Below, piece by piece: positions 1 to 9,003 of a stretch of 64,000 nucleotides of DNA. Under the pieces are notes generated by a model. The model searched no databases. It had not been told where the DNA came from and saw nothing but the letters and a program-made list of their open reading frames with translations. This DNA comes from SIG565 sp964607025 (lineage in GTDB: Bacteria > Bacillota > Clostridia > Oscillospirales > Acutalibacteraceae): the NCBI GenBank assembly GCA_964607025.1, contig CAZSIL010000004.1, positions 17,000 to 80,999 of the forward strand, in the 5' to 3' direction. Within the stretch, counting starts at the first letter, position 1; every line of letters begins with the position of its first letter. Both the position numbers and the translations under genes were made by a program.

Positions 1-2
1 TT

Positions 3-1310
3 GCCCGTCATCTTGAAAAACTACAGGTTGACGTTATCGAAATTGCTGCTATAGAAAACGTTAAGAGTGATACCTTGCTTATTCGTACAATATCTTCTTT
101 TGTTAAGGATGCAGTTATATCTGTTGGCGTTGGTATGAGCGCTTTGGGGGTCGAAAATGCCGCGGCCGCTTTATGTAGCACCGCAAAACCGCGCCTTCGC
201 ATTGAAATGCCTGTATCAACCTTCGGTATGGAATATTCTTGCCATAAAAAACCCGATAAAATGTTGGCGCTTGTAGGTGAACTTGTGGCTCTTGCCAAAA
301 CTAAGGTTGATGACGTTGAATTTTGTGCAGTTGACGCTACACGCGCTGAAGAAGATTTCTTAAAGCAAATCGTGGATGCCGCGGTGGAAAACGGCGCTAA
401 TACTGTTACACTTTGCGATACGGCGGCGATTTATATGCCCGATACCTTTGCCGCATTTGTGAATAAATTTGCTTATTTAGAGCAGGACGGCGTATCGGTT
501 GGTATCGGTGTTAACAATAAATATGCACTTGCTCTCGGCAGTGCATCACTTGCTATCAGCGGTGCGGCAAATACCGTTAAAACAAGCGTTGGCGGTGAAG
601 AAATTCCGCTTGAAGCATTTGCAAATATTATTAAAAACTGCGGGGAAAACTACGGTTATGAGTCGGCAGTTCGGTACACCGAGCTTTATAGAATCATAAA
701 GCAGATTAATCGAATCACCGATAACGCTAAGGATGAGAAAAAGGTACTCTCCGCTGCATCTACTGAAGACAACAGCATTCGACTCGATAAAAACGATAGT
801 GAAAGTGACGTTATTGCGGCGGTTTCCAATCTCGGTTATGATTTGTCGGATGATGATCAGAAAAAGGTATATGAAGAATTTTTACGTGTAGCCGAGAAAA
901 AAGCAGTGGGTGTAAAAGAACTTGATGCTATCGTTGCAAGTGTTGCTTTGCAGGTTGAACCTACTTATAAACTCGTAAGTTATGTAATCAATACGGGCAA
1001 TATCATAAATGCATCAGCACAAATAACCGTTTCGAAGGATGGCAAAGATATTCAGGGTATCAGTATGGGTAGCGGTCCTATCGATGCAGCGTTTTTGGCA
1101 ATTGAACAGGTTATAGGTCAACACTATGAACTCGATGATTTCCAAATTCAGTCGGTAACCGAAGGCAAGGAAGCTGTGGGCTCGGCAGTTGTAAAACTGA
1201 GAGCTGGCGGAAAGGTTTACTCGGGCAACGGTATTTCAACCGATATTTTGGCGGCAAGTATCCGTGCATATATTAACGCTATAAACAAGATTGTTTATGA
1301 GGAGGCGTAA
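3..1310 (+). CDS. LeuA-like (2-isopropylmalate synthase family) protein, 5' partial, metal site lost
   Basis: The open frame runs in from before the window (codons from base 3); a TTG at 75 is only an internal codon. About 435 residues are present. The first ~215 residues follow the second half of the LeuA TIM barrel (VDDVEFCAVDATR, LCDTAAIYMPD). The last ~120 residues match the LeuA allosteric/dimerisation domain (PTYKLVSYVINTG to the C terminus). Where LeuA enzymes carry the metal-binding HxHND motif, this protein reads VGIGVNN, and the nearby GERAGN motif reads GGEEIP. Catalysis as an isopropylmalate synthase is therefore doubtful, while the effector domain looks intact. It is followed after 3 bases by the next gene. 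Family placement is firm; the present function is unknown. Confidence 0.8.
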   Translation, partial: ARHLEKLQVDVIEIAAIENVKSDTLLIRTISSFVKDAVISVGVGMSALGVENAAAALCSTAKPRLRIEMPVSTFGMEYSCHKKPDKMLALVGELVALAKTKVDDVEFCAVDATRAEEDFLKQIVDAAVENGANTVTLCDTAAIYMPDTFAAFVNKFAYLEQDGVSVGIGVNNKYALALGSASLAISGAANTVKTSVGGEEIPLEAFANIIKNCGENYGYESAVRYTELYRIIKQINRITDNAKDEKKVLSAASTEDNSIRLDKNDSESDVIAAVSNLGYDLSDDDQKKVYEEFLRVAEKKAVGVKELDAIVASVALQVEPTYKLVSYVINTGNIINASAQITVSKDGKDIQGISMGSGPIDAAFLAIEQVIGQHYELDDFQIQSVTEGKEAVGSAVVKLRAGGKVYSGNGISTDILAASIRAYINAINKIVYEEA

Positions 1311-1313
1311 TTA

Positions 1314-3815
1314 ATGAAATTATCATTTTCAACAAAAGGTTGGCACGATAATTCATTTCCCGAATTTTGTGAAATTGCAAAGGATTTAAAATTTGATGGA
1401 ATTGAGTTACACAACATATATAACCGTCTTTTTACAGATAAAAACGGTTCTTTTCACGATTATACTGCGGCGGCAACAAAACGAAAGCTGTTTGAAATGG
1501 GGCTTTCTATTCCCTGTATTGATACTATTTGTGACCCTGCTAATGCTACGGCTATTGACAAATGCTGTGAAGAAATTTTAAAGTGCATTGATATTTCTTC
1601 AGCACTCGGCATACCCTATATCCGTATTCACGCAACCGATTGCGGTGAAGGCAGTCGTGATAACGTTGTAAAGGTTATCAGCAAGGTGCTGCCCGAAGCT
1701 GAAAAGGTCGGGGTTACGCTCTTACTTGAGACAACGGGACTTTTCTGCAAAACATCAGAACTTCGCGATGTGCTTAATCTCTTCGCGCACGATAATTTAG
1801 CGGCGCTTTGGGATATGGCGGCGCCGTTTCTCACAGCCGATGAGCCACCCGAAGATACTATTAAAAATCTTGGTGCGTATATTAAACACGTTCATATAAA
1901 GGATGCCGAGCGTACCGATAACGGATATGAATACTGTCTGCTCGGTGAAGGTGAGTTACCGGTGAGCGATATGATGGCGGCGCTGCGCTCGGTTAATTTT
2001 GATGGCTTTATATCACTAGAGTGGAATCCGTCTTGGTGTGAAGAACTCGATGATATGGAGATTATCTTCTCACAGTTTGTCAATTTTATGAAGCAGTTCG
2101 GTGATACTTCTAAAAATGAAACGGCACTCTATTATAACCGAACACATACGGGTAAATACGTGTGGGAAAAGGACCGCCTTATCGATTTAACCTTCTCAGA
2201 GGTGCTCGATAAAATGGTTGAACTGTTCCCCGACCAGTATGCTTTTAAATATACAACGCTCGATTACACCCGCACTTACAGTGAGTTTCGCGACGACGTT
2301 GATACCTTCGCGCGCACTCTCGTAGCCCTTGGTGTAAAGGCGGGAACACACGTAGCCGTTTGGGCTTCAAACGTTCCACAGTGGTATATCGCTTTTTGGG
2401 CTACTGTTAAAATTGGCGCGGTGCTTGTAACGGTAAATACTGCTTATAAAATTCACGAAATTGAATATCTGTTAAAACAGTCCGATTCTCAAACGCTCAT
2501 TATGGTCGAGGGCGCAAAGGACTGTAACTACGGCGAGATTATAGCAGAACTTTGTCCGGAACTTGAAAATACAGTGCCGGGTAATCCTCTTCATAGTAAG
2601 CGTTTGCCCTTCCTTCGCAACGTTATTACAGTTGGTTTTAATATGAAGGGATGTCTAAACTGGGAGCAGTCGCTTGAGCGCGCAAATCAGGTGCCGGTAG
2701 AAGCGGTTTATCGTATGGCGGCAAAAGTTCACAAAGACGATGTTTGCAATATGCAGTATACGTCGGGTACAACGGGATTCCCGAAAGGCGTAATGCTTAC
2801 CCATTATAACGTAGTTAATAACGGTAAATACATTGGTGACCATATGGAATTATCCACCGCAGACCGTATGATGATTCAGGTGCCAATGTTCCACTGCTTT
2901 GGTATGGTGCTTTCTATGACGGCATCTATGACACACGGTACCACTATGTACCCGCTGCCGTATTTCTCACCCAAACCCGCACTTTCCTGCGTTCATAATG
3001 AGCATATAACGGCGTTTAACGGCGTTCCAACTATGTTTATTGCTATGATGCAGCACCCCGATTTCCAGAAAACCGATTTCTCATATATGCGCGTTGGCAT
3101 CATGGCGGGCGCTAACTGTCCTGCCGACCTTATGAAAAAAGCAACCGAAGTTATGAATATGAAGGAAATCGTATCGGTTTATGGTCAAACCGAAGCAAGT
3201 CCCGGATGCACTATGAGTAGTTACTATGATTCACTTACAGCTCGTACCGAAACGGTAGGTAGCGCGTTTGCTAACGTTGAGTGTAAAATCGTCGACCCCG
3301 AAACAGGACTGGACTGTCCGGACGGAGTAAACGGTGAGTTTGTTGCGCGCGGATATAATATTATGAAGGGATATTATAAAATGCCTAAGGCCACCGCCGA
3401 AGCCATTGATAAGGATGGCTGGCTCCACACGGGCGACTTGGCGTGTCGCGATAGCGATGGAAACTACCGCATTACAGGACGCTTAAAAGATATGATTATC
3501 CGCGGCGGTGAAAATATCTATCCGAAAGAAATCGAAGAATTTATTTATACCTGTGATAAGGTGCGGGATGTTCAGGTTATCGGCGTACCCGATGAGCAGT
3601 ACGGTGAGGAGATTATGGCTTGCATAATTCTTAAAGAGCAGGGCAGTATGACGGCGGATGAAATGAAGGCGTATATAGCGGCTCATATGGCAAGACACAA
3701 GGTACCCCGTTATATCGAATTCGTAAAAGAATTCCCGATGAACGCCGCAGGTAAAATTCTTAAATACAAAATGCGCGAACAAGCCGCAGAAAAGTTAGGA
3801 CTAAATAGAAAATAA
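1314..3815 (+). CDS. Fusion of a sugar-phosphate isomerase/epimerase-type TIM barrel with an acyl-CoA synthetase
   Basis: This is an 833-residue two-domain protein. Residues 1 to about 265 look like the AP-endonuclease-2/sugar-phosphate-isomerase TIM barrel (GWHDNSFPEFCEIA at the start, LLLETTG and HVHIKDAE strand ends carrying metal-type Glu/His). Residues from about 275 to 833 form a complete AMP-dependent acyl-CoA synthetase, with the phosphate-binding motif YTSGTTGFPKG near residue 481, YGQTEASPG, TGDLACRD, and a C-terminal catalytic lysine in NAAGKILKYK. The two halves are in one frame with no stop. Such a ligase forms an acyl-adenylate and then an acyl-CoA; its acid substrate cannot be read from sequence. 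The ATG follows a GGAGG site (1302-1306). The next gene starts one base after its stop. Confidence 0.82.
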   Translation: MKLSFSTKGWHDNSFPEFCEIAKDLKFDGIELHNIYNRLFTDKNGSFHDYTAAATKRKLFEMGLSIPCIDTICDPANATAIDKCCEEILKCIDISSALGIPYIRIHATDCGEGSRDNVVKVISKVLPEAEKVGVTLLLETTGLFCKTSELRDVLNLFAHDNLAALWDMAAPFLTADEPPEDTIKNLGAYIKHVHIKDAERTDNGYEYCLLGEGELPVSDMMAALRSVNFDGFISLEWNPSWCEELDDMEIIFSQFVNFMKQFGDTSKNETALYYNRTHTGKYVWEKDRLIDLTFSEVLDKMVELFPDQYAFKYTTLDYTRTYSEFRDDVDTFARTLVALGVKAGTHVAVWASNVPQWYIAFWATVKIGAVLVTVNTAYKIHEIEYLLKQSDSQTLIMVEGAKDCNYGEIIAELCPELENTVPGNPLHSKRLPFLRNVITVGFNMKGCLNWEQSLERANQVPVEAVYRMAAKVHKDDVCNMQYTSGTTGFPKGVMLTHYNVVNNGKYIGDHMELSTADRMMIQVPMFHCFGMVLSMTASMTHGTTMYPLPYFSPKPALSCVHNEHITAFNGVPTMFIAMMQHPDFQKTDFSYMRVGIMAGANCPADLMKKATEVMNMKEIVSVYGQTEASPGCTMSSYYDSLTARTETVGSAFANVECKIVDPETGLDCPDGVNGEFVARGYNIMKGYYKMPKATAEAIDKDGWLHTGDLACRDSDGNYRITGRLKDMIIRGGENIYPKEIEEFIYTCDKVRDVQVIGVPDEQYGEEIMACIILKEQGSMTADEMKAYIAAHMARHKVPRYIEFVKEFPMNAAGKILKYKMREQAAEKLGLNRK

Positions 3816-3816
3816 A

Positions 3817-4626
3817 ATGGTAGATAAGTATTATGTAATAGATGCTCACTGTCATATCTATCCCGATAAAATAGCCGAGCGAGCAGTTGCGGGAACCAGC
3901 ACGTTTTACAATCAACCCTTTGCTGAAAAAGGCACAGTTCGTGACCTTATGGAAGTAGGTGTCGCAGCGGGTATTGATAAGTTTATCGTGCAGTCGGTTG
4001 CCACAACTCCGCATCAGGTTATGAGTATCAATAATTTTATTGCTGAAAGCGTTAAAGCTTCGGGTGGTAAGTTTGTCGGTTTTGGCACTTTACATCCCGA
4101 TACAACCGATTTATCGGGCGATATTGAGCATTTAAAAGAATTGGGACTAAGGGGTGTTAAACTGCATCCCGATATTCAGGCATTTAAAATTGATGATTAT
4201 AGGTGCCTAAAAATTTACGAGCAGTGTGATAAGGAAAATATTCCCATACTTATGCATACGGGTGACAATAGGTACGATTATTCAAACCCCAACAGATTGT
4301 TGCCTGTGCTTCAAATTTATACGGGGCTTACGGTTATCGGCGCACATTTCGGCGGATGGTCTATATGGGATGAGGCGGCAGAAAAACTTGGACAAATAGA
4401 AAATTTTTATGTTGACTGTTCGTCGAGTATGCCGTATATTAGTAGTGATAAGACTCGTGAGTTAATTTCCCGATACGGTGCAGACCATGTGCTTTTCGGT
4501 ACCGATTATCCTATGTGGTCGCCGAGTGTGGAGATTGAAAGTTTATTAAAACTAAATCTAAGCGATGAGGATTATCAAAAAATATTTAGTTTAAATGCTA
4601 AAAAATTATTTAATATAGGTGATTGA
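3817..4626 (+). CDS. Amidohydrolase family protein (Amidohydro_2 type)
   Basis: This 269-residue TIM-barrel metallohydrolase has the N-terminal DAHCHIYPD metal motif, KLHPD in the middle, ILMHTGD and GAHFGGW for later metal or substrate histidines, and FGTDYPMW near the end, the usual place of the catalytic Asp. This arrangement fits the amidohydrolase-2 (decarboxylase/lactonase) group rather than TatD. No signal peptide or membrane segment is seen, so it is cytosolic. It starts one base after the stop of the isomerase/ligase fusion and ends three bases before the sulfhydrylase gene, so all four are probably translated from one message. The substrate is unknown. Confidence 0.8.
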   Translation: MVDKYYVIDAHCHIYPDKIAERAVAGTSTFYNQPFAEKGTVRDLMEVGVAAGIDKFIVQSVATTPHQVMSINNFIAESVKASGGKFVGFGTLHPDTTDLSGDIEHLKELGLRGVKLHPDIQAFKIDDYRCLKIYEQCDKENIPILMHTGDNRYDYSNPNRLLPVLQIYTGLTVIGAHFGGWSIWDEAAEKLGQIENFYVDCSSSMPYISSDKTRELISRYGADHVLFGTDYPMWSPSVEIESLLKLNLSDEDYQKIFSLNAKKLFNIGD

Positions 4627-4629
4627 AAA

Positions 4630-5907
4630 ATGAGTAAAATAGGAACAAAATGTGTTCAGGGCGGATATACCCCCGGTAACGGTGAACCACGTCAGGTGCC
4701 GATAATTCAGAGTACAACGTTTAAGTATGCTACAAGTGAAGATATGGGTAAATTGTTCGATTTGGAAGCGAGTGGATATTTCTATTCGCGACTTCAAAAC
4801 CCCACTTGCGATACAGTAGCCGCAAAAATTTGCGAACTTGAAGGCGGCACCGCCGCTATGCTGACATCGTCCGGTCAGGCGGCATCCTTCTTCTCGGTTT
4901 TTAATATCGCATCGTGTGGCGACCATATTGTATGTTCCTCTGCAATTTACGGCGGCACGTATAATCTTTTTGCTGTTACGATGAAACGTATGGGTATTGA
5001 ATTTACCTTTGTATCTCCTGACTGCACCGATGAAGAATTAAATGCGGCTTTCCGCGATAACACAAAAGCGGTATTTGGTGAAACTATCGCAAATCCTGCA
5101 CTTGCAGTCCTTGATATTGAAAGATTTGCAAATGCGGCTCACTCTCACGGTGTTCCGCTTATTATCGATAATACATTTGCAACACCCGTTAATTGCCGCC
5201 CGTTTGAGTGGGGTGCGGATATCGTAACACACTCAACAACCAAATATATGGATGGCCACGGCAGTGGAGTAGGCGGCTGTATCGTTGATTCAGGTAAATT
5301 TGATTGGACTCGCTATCCTGATAAATTCCCGGGACTTTGCACACCGGATGAAAGTTATCACGGCGTTACCTATACCGAGCGTTTCGGCCTTGCGGGTGCA
5401 TATATTACAAAAGCCACCGCACAGCTTATGCGTGATTTTGGCAGTATTCAGTCACCACAAAATGCTTATTATGTAAATTTGGGACTTGAAAGTTTGCATC
5501 TTCGCATGAAAAAACATTGTGAAAACGGTCTTGCTGTTGCCAAATTTTTGAAAAGCGATGATAGAATCGCTTGGGTTACGTACCCGGGGCTTGAAGGCGA
5601 TAAGTATTACGAATTGGCTAAAAAATATATGCCTGATGGTACCTGCGGTGTTGTAAGTTTCGGTGTTAAGGGCGGACGTAAAGCGGCTGAAAGTTTTATG
5701 AAAAATTTAAAGGTTGCCGCTATTGAAACACATGTTGCGGATGCCAGAACCTGTTGTTTACATCCCGCAAATGCAACTCATAGGCAAATGAATGATGATG
5801 AGTTGGCGGCGGCGGGTATCTCTCCCGACCTTATCCGTTTCTCTTGCGGAATTGAAGATGCCGAAGATTTAATTAATGACATCAAGCAAGCACTTGACAA
5901 TATTTAA
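4630..5907 (+). CDS. metY: O-acetylhomoserine aminocarboxypropyltransferase (sulfhydrylase), PLP-dependent
   Basis: This 425-residue Cys/Met-metabolism PLP enzyme makes homocysteine from O-acetylhomoserine and sulfide. Visible features are the PLP-contact region SSGQAASFF, the aspartate in IIDNTFATPV, and the PLP lysine in HSTTKYMDG near residue 205. The length suits the long MetY class better than cystathionine lyases of about 380 residues. A methionine gamma-lyase activity cannot be excluded by reading. The neighbour metA makes its substrate, and its Glu111 predicts the acetyl ester, which supports the MetY reading. A promoter for metA lies across its stop codon. Confidence 0.85.
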   Translation: MSKIGTKCVQGGYTPGNGEPRQVPIIQSTTFKYATSEDMGKLFDLEASGYFYSRLQNPTCDTVAAKICELEGGTAAMLTSSGQAASFFSVFNIASCGDHIVCSSAIYGGTYNLFAVTMKRMGIEFTFVSPDCTDEELNAAFRDNTKAVFGETIANPALAVLDIERFANAAHSHGVPLIIDNTFATPVNCRPFEWGADIVTHSTTKYMDGHGSGVGGCIVDSGKFDWTRYPDKFPGLCTPDESYHGVTYTERFGLAGAYITKATAQLMRDFGSIQSPQNAYYVNLGLESLHLRMKKHCENGLAVAKFLKSDDRIAWVTYPGLEGDKYYELAKKYMPDGTCGVVSFGVKGGRKAAESFMKNLKVAAIETHVADARTCCLHPANATHRQMNDDELAAAGISPDLIRFSCGIEDAEDLINDIKQALDNI

Positions 5908-5952
5908 GTCAAAAGTATATAATAGAGTGGTAAGTAATATTACTTGCCACTC
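5894..5952 (+). promoter_or_regulatory. metA promoter with overlapping 28-base palindrome
   Basis: The -35 TTGACA (5894-5899) and -10 TATAAT (5918-5923) are 18 bases apart and straddle the metY stop codon. Directly after the -10 lies a near-perfect palindrome (5925-5952, GAGTGG...CCACTC, one G-U wobble, no loop) covering the expected transcription start. It could be an operator for a methionine-pathway repressor. It could also act as a weak hairpin terminator for the upstream operon, since TTGATTTTT follows it. Confidence 0.65.
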
Positions 5953-5980
5953 TTGATTTTTAAAGGAAAAGGAACAAAAT

Positions 5981-6898
5981 ATGCCAATTAAAATACCAAA
6001 CGATTTACCGGCAGTAAAAACGCTAACCGATGAAAATATATTTGTAATGACCGAAACCAGAGCCATAACGCAGGATATCCGTCCGCTTAAAATTTTGGTT
6101 CTTAATTTGATGCCCAAAAAGATTGAAACCGAAACCCAGTTATCGCGGCTGCTTGGCAACTCACCGCTACAGGTAGAACTTGTGCTTATGCATACCAAAA
6201 GCCACGTATCAAAAAACGTTTCGCGTGAACATCTATTTGCTTTTTATAAAACCTTTGATGATATAAAAGAGCAGACATTTGACGGTATGATAATCACGGG
6301 TGCTCCTGTTGAAAAAATGGAGTTCGAAGAGGTTGAATATTGGGAAGAATTGTGTGAAATTATGGAGTGGAGTAAAACTCACGTTCATAGCACCTTCCAT
6401 ATTTGTTGGGGCGCACAGGCAGGGCTTTATTACCATTACGGAATTAAGAAATATCCGCTTAAAGAAAAGCTTTTCGGTGTGTTCGAGCATACCGTTGCTC
6501 ACAAAGGTTCGATACTTTTTCGTGGCTCTGATGATGTTTTTATGGTACCGCATTCGCGCCATACAACAATTAAAAAGGAAGATGTTTTGGCAGTTCCCCA
6601 GTTAAAACTTTTAGCGGTATCCGATAAGGCGGGTGTTTATGCTGTAGCAACCGATCAGGGAAGACAAATCTTCATAACGGGCCACTCTGAATACGATGCC
6701 GATACTTTAAATAAAGAATATCTTCGTGATTTAGGGGAAGGTAAGGAAATAAAAATTCCCGAAAACTATTTCCCCGATGATAATCCCGAAAATGCGCCGC
6801 TGGTATCTTGGCGTTCCCACGCTAATTTGTTGTATTCCAACTGGCTTAACTATTTTGTATACCAGACAACACCCTATGATATAAAGGAAATCAAATAA
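5981..6898 (+). CDS. metA: Homoserine O-acetyltransferase (MetA family)
   Basis: This 305-residue MetA protein activates homoserine for methionine synthesis. The nucleophile Cys142 is present in HICWGAQAG, and the catalytic His/Glu pair is in ITGHSEYD. Residue 111 (GAPVEKMEF) is Glu. In the MetA family Glu here is known to give acetyl-CoA specificity and Gly succinyl-CoA specificity, so the product should be O-acetylhomoserine, which the upstream MetY uses. The ATG has an AAAGGAAAAGG site. It has its own promoter, so it can be expressed apart from the metY operon. Confidence 0.93.
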   Translation: MPIKIPNDLPAVKTLTDENIFVMTETRAITQDIRPLKILVLNLMPKKIETETQLSRLLGNSPLQVELVLMHTKSHVSKNVSREHLFAFYKTFDDIKEQTFDGMIITGAPVEKMEFEEVEYWEELCEIMEWSKTHVHSTFHICWGAQAGLYYHYGIKKYPLKEKLFGVFEHTVAHKGSILFRGSDDVFMVPHSRHTTIKKEDVLAVPQLKLLAVSDKAGVYAVATDQGRQIFITGHSEYDADTLNKEYLRDLGEGKEIKIPENYFPDDNPENAPLVSWRSHANLLYSNWLNYFVYQTTPYDIKEIK

Positions 6899-6900
6899 TT

Positions 6901-6931
6901 AAATGCCGTGAAGTTTAACTTCACGGCATTT
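6901..6931. terminator. Bidirectional terminator between metA and feoB
   Basis: Arms 6901-6913 and 6919-6931 form a perfect 13-bp stem (core TGCCGTGAAG) around a 5-base loop, with A- and T-rich flanks. It sits between the convergent metA and feoB genes. Confidence 0.9.
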
Positions 6932-6936
6932 AAGTT

Positions 6937-9003
6937 TTATATAAACAAGTGATAAATCAGGTTTGTAATCATACAAAGTATTATTCCGAAAATGGTTGGC
7001 AATACCGCCGCAAGCAGCATCCATTTAACGCTGTCGGTTTCTTTTTTTATGGTCATAAGCGTGGTTGCACAGGGCCAATGGAAAAGAGAAAACAATATAA
7101 CATTAGTGGCGGTTAATATACTCCAACCGTTGTTAATCAGTAGTTCGCTTATAACCGATAAATTTCCTACGTCATTTAAACTAAGACCATTTGAATATGC
7201 CATAATAATTATAGGCAACACAATTTCGTTTGCGGGTAAACCCAATATAAAGGCGATAAGTATAATTCCATCAAGTCCGAGCAGTGTTGCAAGCGGGTCA
7301 AGTATGTTTGCTGTGTATTGCAGTAACGATATATCGCCAACGTTTATATTGGCGGCAAACCAGATAATAAAACCTGCGGGGACCGCGGCAATTACAGCGC
7401 GACCTAACACAAACAAGGTTCTGTCAAGCACCGAGCGGATGATAACCTTTAAAATTTGCGGTCGGCGGTAGGGTGGAAGTTCGAGTGTGAAGGATGACGG
7501 TATACCGCGAAGCAAAGTCGACGATAGAATTTTTGATGCAAGTAAGGTGAGCAGAACGCTGAGAGTGATAAAAAAGCAGAGTATCAGTGCCGCACCTATG
7601 CTTGAAAATACCGAACCTATTCCAACAAAAAATATGGTGATGAGCGTAATAATGGTGGGAAAACGACCGTTGCAAGGCACGAAACTGTTGGTGAGTATGG
7701 CAATAAGTTTTTCTCGGGGAGAATCTATAATTCGGCATCCAACCACCCCCGCCGCATTACAACCAAACCCCATGCACATAGTAAGCGCCTGTTTGCCGCA
7801 GGTATGGCATTTTTGAAAGCATTTATCAAGGTTAAAGGCAAGGCGAGGGAGATATCCTAAATCTTCAAGAAGTGTAAAAAGAGGGAAGAATATCGCCATA
7901 GGCGGTAGCATTACCGATACTATCCAAGCAACAACTCTATACACTCCAAATGCTAACATTTCACATATAATTTTTGGCAATCCTATAGAAAAAAGCATAT
8001 TGTAAAAAGGAAACTCTAATGATGTAAAAAAGGTATTAAGTAAATCCGACGGATAGTTAGCCCCTGTGATAGTTATCCAAAAAACAAGTCCGAAAAGCAG
8101 TATCATAAGTGGTATACCAAACAATCTACTTGTAATTATGCGGTCGACTTTAAGGTCTCTTGTTCCATGTTTGGAAGGAGGGGTACTGATACATCCTTCA
8201 CATACTCTTTCGGCAGTTTTTATTATGCCACCAACTAGTTTTTCGGCATCCAAGTTTTCTTTGCTTTCTGCGAAAACCGATAAATCCACGCCGTGTTTTT
8301 GCTTGTAGTTATTAAAAAACACGGTATCATTGCATAGCACTTTTATAGCAGCAAAGCGGCTGTTGACCGCAAGATTTTTGGGAAGCTTTTCTTGCATTTC
8401 GGTGATCTTTTGCTCGGTAAAATAATCGTATTCGGGTACAGTTGCTGTGGCTGTTTTACCGTCGGAAACGTTTATTATAGCATCGCAAACTTGGGCGAGT
8501 CCCGTGCCGTTTCGTGCCGCCGATGCTATTACGGGGATGCCCAGTCGTACAGATATTTTCTCGGTATCAATTTGTATACCTTTTTTTGCAGCTTCATCTA
8601 TAAGGTTAACGCATAATACAGTTTTAGGTGTTATTTCGGTTATTTGTAAAAGCAGATTTAAGTTGCGCTCAAGTGCTACGGCGTCACACACAACAAGGTT
8701 AACGTCGGCACCACCGAATAAAATAAAGTTTTCGGCAACGCGCTCTTCGTCCGAGTGGGAAAGGAGGGAATAACTACCGGGTAGGTCAACTAAGATTATG
8801 CGACGACCGTTATGTATAAATACACCTTTTGCCGTTTCAACGGTTTTACCTGTCCAGTTACCTGTATGTTGCTTAAGCCCTGTCAGTGCGTTAAAAAGTG
8901 TGCTCTTGCCGACGTTTGGGTTGCCCGAAAGCGCTACGACAATATCTGATAAACGCTCTTTATTGGGCACTTTTGAAATGACTGCGTTAAAGGGCAGTCC
9001 CAT
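6937..9003 (-). CDS. feoB: Ferrous iron transport protein B
   Basis: FeoB imports Fe(II). The N-terminal GTPase domain shows G1 GNPNVGKST (residues 27-35) and G3 VDLPG. The membrane domain has the usual paired Gate regions (PLFTLLEDLGYLPRLAF, MGFGCNAAGVVGCR, FVPCNGRFP) and ends after several further helices at 688 residues. I chose the ATG at 9003, which has GGCGGTG upstream; a TTG at 9027 would add 8 residues. It overlaps the end of feoA by 17 bases, so the two are translationally coupled. No FeoC is present. Confidence 0.95.
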   Translation of the reverse strand: MGLPFNAVISKVPNKERLSDIVVALSGNPNVGKSTLFNALTGLKQHTGNWTGKTVETAKGVFIHNGRRIILVDLPGSYSLLSHSDEERVAENFILFGGADVNLVVCDAVALERNLNLLLQITEITPKTVLCVNLIDEAAKKGIQIDTEKISVRLGIPVIASAARNGTGLAQVCDAIINVSDGKTATATVPEYDYFTEQKITEMQEKLPKNLAVNSRFAAIKVLCNDTVFFNNYKQKHGVDLSVFAESKENLDAEKLVGGIIKTAERVCEGCISTPPSKHGTRDLKVDRIITSRLFGIPLMILLFGLVFWITITGANYPSDLLNTFFTSLEFPFYNMLFSIGLPKIICEMLAFGVYRVVAWIVSVMLPPMAIFFPLFTLLEDLGYLPRLAFNLDKCFQKCHTCGKQALTMCMGFGCNAAGVVGCRIIDSPREKLIAILTNSFVPCNGRFPTIITLITIFFVGIGSVFSSIGAALILCFFITLSVLLTLLASKILSSTLLRGIPSSFTLELPPYRRPQILKVIIRSVLDRTLFVLGRAVIAAVPAGFIIWFAANINVGDISLLQYTANILDPLATLLGLDGIILIAFILGLPANEIVLPIIIMAYSNGLSLNDVGNLSVISELLINNGWSILTATNVILFSLFHWPCATTLMTIKKETDSVKWMLLAAVLPTIFGIILCMITNLIYHLFI

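Noticed and set aside
8..298. Minus-strand frame at the window start
   Set aside because: It is antisense to the LeuA-like gene, whose conserved C-terminal domain fixes the strand.
5908..5980. SAM riboswitch or T-box before metA
   Set aside because: The leader is under 55 bases and lacks the conserved motifs; only the palindrome is present.
6992..7471. 159-residue plus-strand frame
   Set aside because: It lies opposite feoB, has no ribosome site and encodes no recognisable family; feoB is unambiguous.
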